A stretch of DNA of 14,837 bases from NCBI GenBank assembly GCA_900547835.1, contig URIJ01000033.1, positions 1-14,837 of the forward strand, given 5' to 3'. This document shows, in pieces, positions 13,737 through 14,837 of the stretch (position 1 is its first letter; every line of letters begins with the position of its first letter). The position numbers were made by a program, and so were the translations under genes. Origin of the DNA: an uncultured Collinsella sp. (lineage in GTDB: Bacteria; Actinomycetota; Coriobacteriia; Coriobacteriales; Coriobacteriaceae). The notes under the pieces were generated by a model. The model worked only from the letters and a program-made list of their open reading frames with translations. It was not told the origin of the DNA and ran no database searches.

Positions 13737-14474
13737 TTGTTAGTACTTACTGATCAGCAGGCTGACGAGATGTTGAGTCGTCTAACTTCCTATTGCAAAG
13801 AGTATTCCTTGAGCGTAACTGATGTTGAGCTGAGGAAATGTATTCAGCATTTGGATTTGGTTCTAGAAACAAATAAGACAACCAATCTCACCCGTATTCT
13901 TAACGTAGAAGATGCTGCAGTACTTCATATCCTCGACTCACTTGTTTTGCTCCCCTATATCAACAAGGCTCCTCAGGGAGCTTTGCTCGATATGGGAACA
14001 GGTGCGGGCTTCCCTGGTATTCCATTAACCATAACCACGCATCGTAAAGCTACTTATATTGACTCTGTTGGCAAGAAGGTTGATGCGGTTAATTCCTTTG
14101 TCCATGCTCTTGGATTGAAACATGCTCATGCGGTTCATGATCGTCTTGAAGAATATGCTCGAAGCCATAAGAAGCAGTTCTCTGTTGTAACCGCCCGCGC
14201 ACTGGCCCCTCTACCGATTCTTGTTGAGTATGCGGCTCCGTATCTGAAGGATGGAGGGCTATTTGTTATAACCAAGGGCAATCCTTCGGATGAGGAGCTT
14301 GCTTCCGGCATGTCAGCAGCTAAGATTTGCGGCTTCACTTTGCTTCTGAATGACGCAATTGATTTGCCTGAAGGCTTGGGTCACAGGGAGTTCATTGTTC
14401 TTAAGAAGAGTCATCCAGCATCTGTCTCATTGCCTCGTGCAAATGGCGTGGCAAAGAAGAATCCGCTTGCCTAG
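13737..14474 (+). CDS. rsmG: 16S rRNA (guanine-N7)-methyltransferase RsmG
   Basis: SAM-dependent methyltransferase that adds the N7-methyl group to G527 of 16S rRNA (E. coli numbering). It has 245 residues, the usual length. The SAM-binding motif LLDMGTGAGFPGIPL is at about 83-97. NLTRI near 50-54 and HILDSL near 64-69 are conserved family segments, and VTARALAPL follows near 151. The start is taken as TTG 13737 because AAAGGAG lies 6 bases before it. An in-frame TTG at 13689 lies in the T-run of the terminator. The coding sequence is AT-richer and uses more A/T-ending codons than yidC or gyrA. Its stop abuts the first parS. Loss of RsmG gives low-level streptomycin resistance in other bacteria. 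Confidence 0.93.
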   Translation: MLVLTDQQADEMLSRLTSYCKEYSLSVTDVELRKCIQHLDLVLETNKTTNLTRILNVEDAAVLHILDSLVLLPYINKAPQGALLDMGTGAGFPGIPLTITTHRKATYIDSVGKKVDAVNSFVHALGLKHAHAVHDRLEEYARSHKKQFSVVTARALAPLPILVEYAAPYLKDGGLFVITKGNPSDEELASGMSAAKICGFTLLLNDAIDLPEGLGHREFIVLKKSHPASVSLPRANGVAKKNPLA

Positions 14475-14475
14475 A

Positions 14476-14491
14476 TGTTTCACGTGAAACA
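14476..14491. other. parS: parS site 1
   Basis: TGTTTCACGTGAAACA, a perfect 16-base palindrome matching the consensus ParB-binding site, begins one base after the rsmG stop codon. Confidence 0.95.
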
Positions 14492-14514
14492 TAATGGATA
14501 CTAACAACTTGCAG

Positions 14515-14530
14515 TGTTTCACGTGAAACA
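14515..14530. other. parS: parS site 2
   Basis: A second perfect TGTTTCACGTGAAACA, exactly 39 bases after site 1. Confidence 0.95.
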
Positions 14531-14553
14531 TGGCGGTTGATATCGAATCGGAA

Positions 14554-14569
14554 TGTTTCACGTGAAACA
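14554..14569. other. parS: parS site 3
   Basis: A third perfect TGTTTCACGTGAAACA, again exactly 39 bases after the previous one and 39 bases before the first base of the parA ribosome-binding region. ParB should load here and spread. The sites lie in the parA leader, so ParB may also affect parA expression. Confidence 0.95.
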
Positions 14570-14608
14570 TCCTCCGTTTGACAGCTTTAATACACACCAG
14601 GAGGGACC

Positions 14609-14837
14609 GTGGGATTTCGCGACGTTAAGCGTTCTAAGAACGCAAAAGACACGCGTATCATTGCAATCATCAATCAAAAAGGCGGCGTCGGTAAGTCAAC
14701 GACGGCTGTAAACCTTGCAGCAGCACTGGGTGAGCAGGGTCGTAAGACACTGATTGTCGATTTTGATCCGCAGGGAAACAGTACCAGTGGATTTGGAATT
14801 GAAAAAGAAGACCTTGATCACTGCATCTATGATGCAT
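14609..14837 (+). CDS. parA: Chromosome partitioning ATPase ParA/Soj (5' part)
   Basis: Only the first 76 codons are present, and the gene runs off the right edge. The deviant Walker A motif KGGVGKSTT at about residues 24-32, preceded by IIAIINQ, and the following LIVDFDPQGNSTSGFG are diagnostic of ParA/Soj/MinD-type ATPases. Next to parS sites and rsmG this is the chromosomal ParA, which with ParB moves the newly copied origins and in B. subtilis also modulates DnaA. The GTG start has AGGAGGG just upstream. A parB gene is expected beyond the window, as inference. Confidence 0.95.
   Translation, partial: MGFRDVKRSKNAKDTRIIAIINQKGGVGKSTTAVNLAAALGEQGRKTLIVDFDPQGNSTSGFGIEKEDLDHCIYDA

Noticed and set aside
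1..14837. Insertion sequences, prophage, toxin-antitoxin or defence genes
   Set aside because: No transposase, integrase, terminal repeats or accessory cargo is seen. The window is a conserved core-origin region.

Overview
This window is the replication-origin region of a bacterial chromosome. It carries the conserved block of genes seen around oriC in Gram-positive bacteria and Actinobacteria. The gene order, the GC-rich coding sequence, gyrB directly followed by gyrA, a DUF721 gene between recF and gyrB, and protein sequences that look actinobacterial but divergent suggest a member of the Coriobacteriia, perhaps Collinsella or a relative. That assignment is inference from gene content and style, not from a database search.

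Layout. Every gene from position 177 to about 11166 is on the minus strand, in the transcriptional order: GHKL ATPase with a winged helix, dnaA, dnaN, recF, DUF721, gyrB, gyrA. Every gene from 11512 to the right edge is on the plus strand: rpmH, rnpA, yidD, yidC, khpB/jag, rsmG, parA (cut by the window edge). Three strong intrinsic terminators mark unit ends: after DUF721, after gyrA, and after jag. A strong sigma70-type promoter drives rpmH.

Origin elements. Two intergenic stretches hold clusters of an atypical DnaA box, TTTTCAACA. One lies between dnaA and dnaN (7836-8073), next to an AT-rich block with TAA/TAG trinucleotides arranged like a DnaA-trio unwinding element. The other lies between the ATPase gene and rpmH (11167-11511). 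An identical 14-base extended box, AGTTTTCAACAGGT, occurs once in the first and twice in the second. This resembles the bipartite origin of Bacillus subtilis, except that an extra gene as well as dnaA lies between the two halves. The DnaA DNA-binding helix has changes at base-contacting positions that may match the altered box.

Segregation elements. Three perfect parS sites lie between rsmG and parA at exactly 39-base intervals, and a near-parS sequence lies inside the dnaA linker.

How the genes work together. DnaA opens the origin, DnaN clamps the polymerase, RecF handles gaps, DUF721 is a possible DciA-type helicase loader, GyrBA removes supercoils, and ParA with parS segregates origins. 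The rightward genes form the rpmH-rnpA-yidD-yidC-jag module for ribosome, RNase P and membrane insertion, then rsmG. The least familiar part is the ATPase gene 15 bases upstream of dnaA, a plausible but unproven origin-linked regulator. GyrA carries Phe at the position equivalent to E. coli Ser83, a fluoroquinolone-resistance position.
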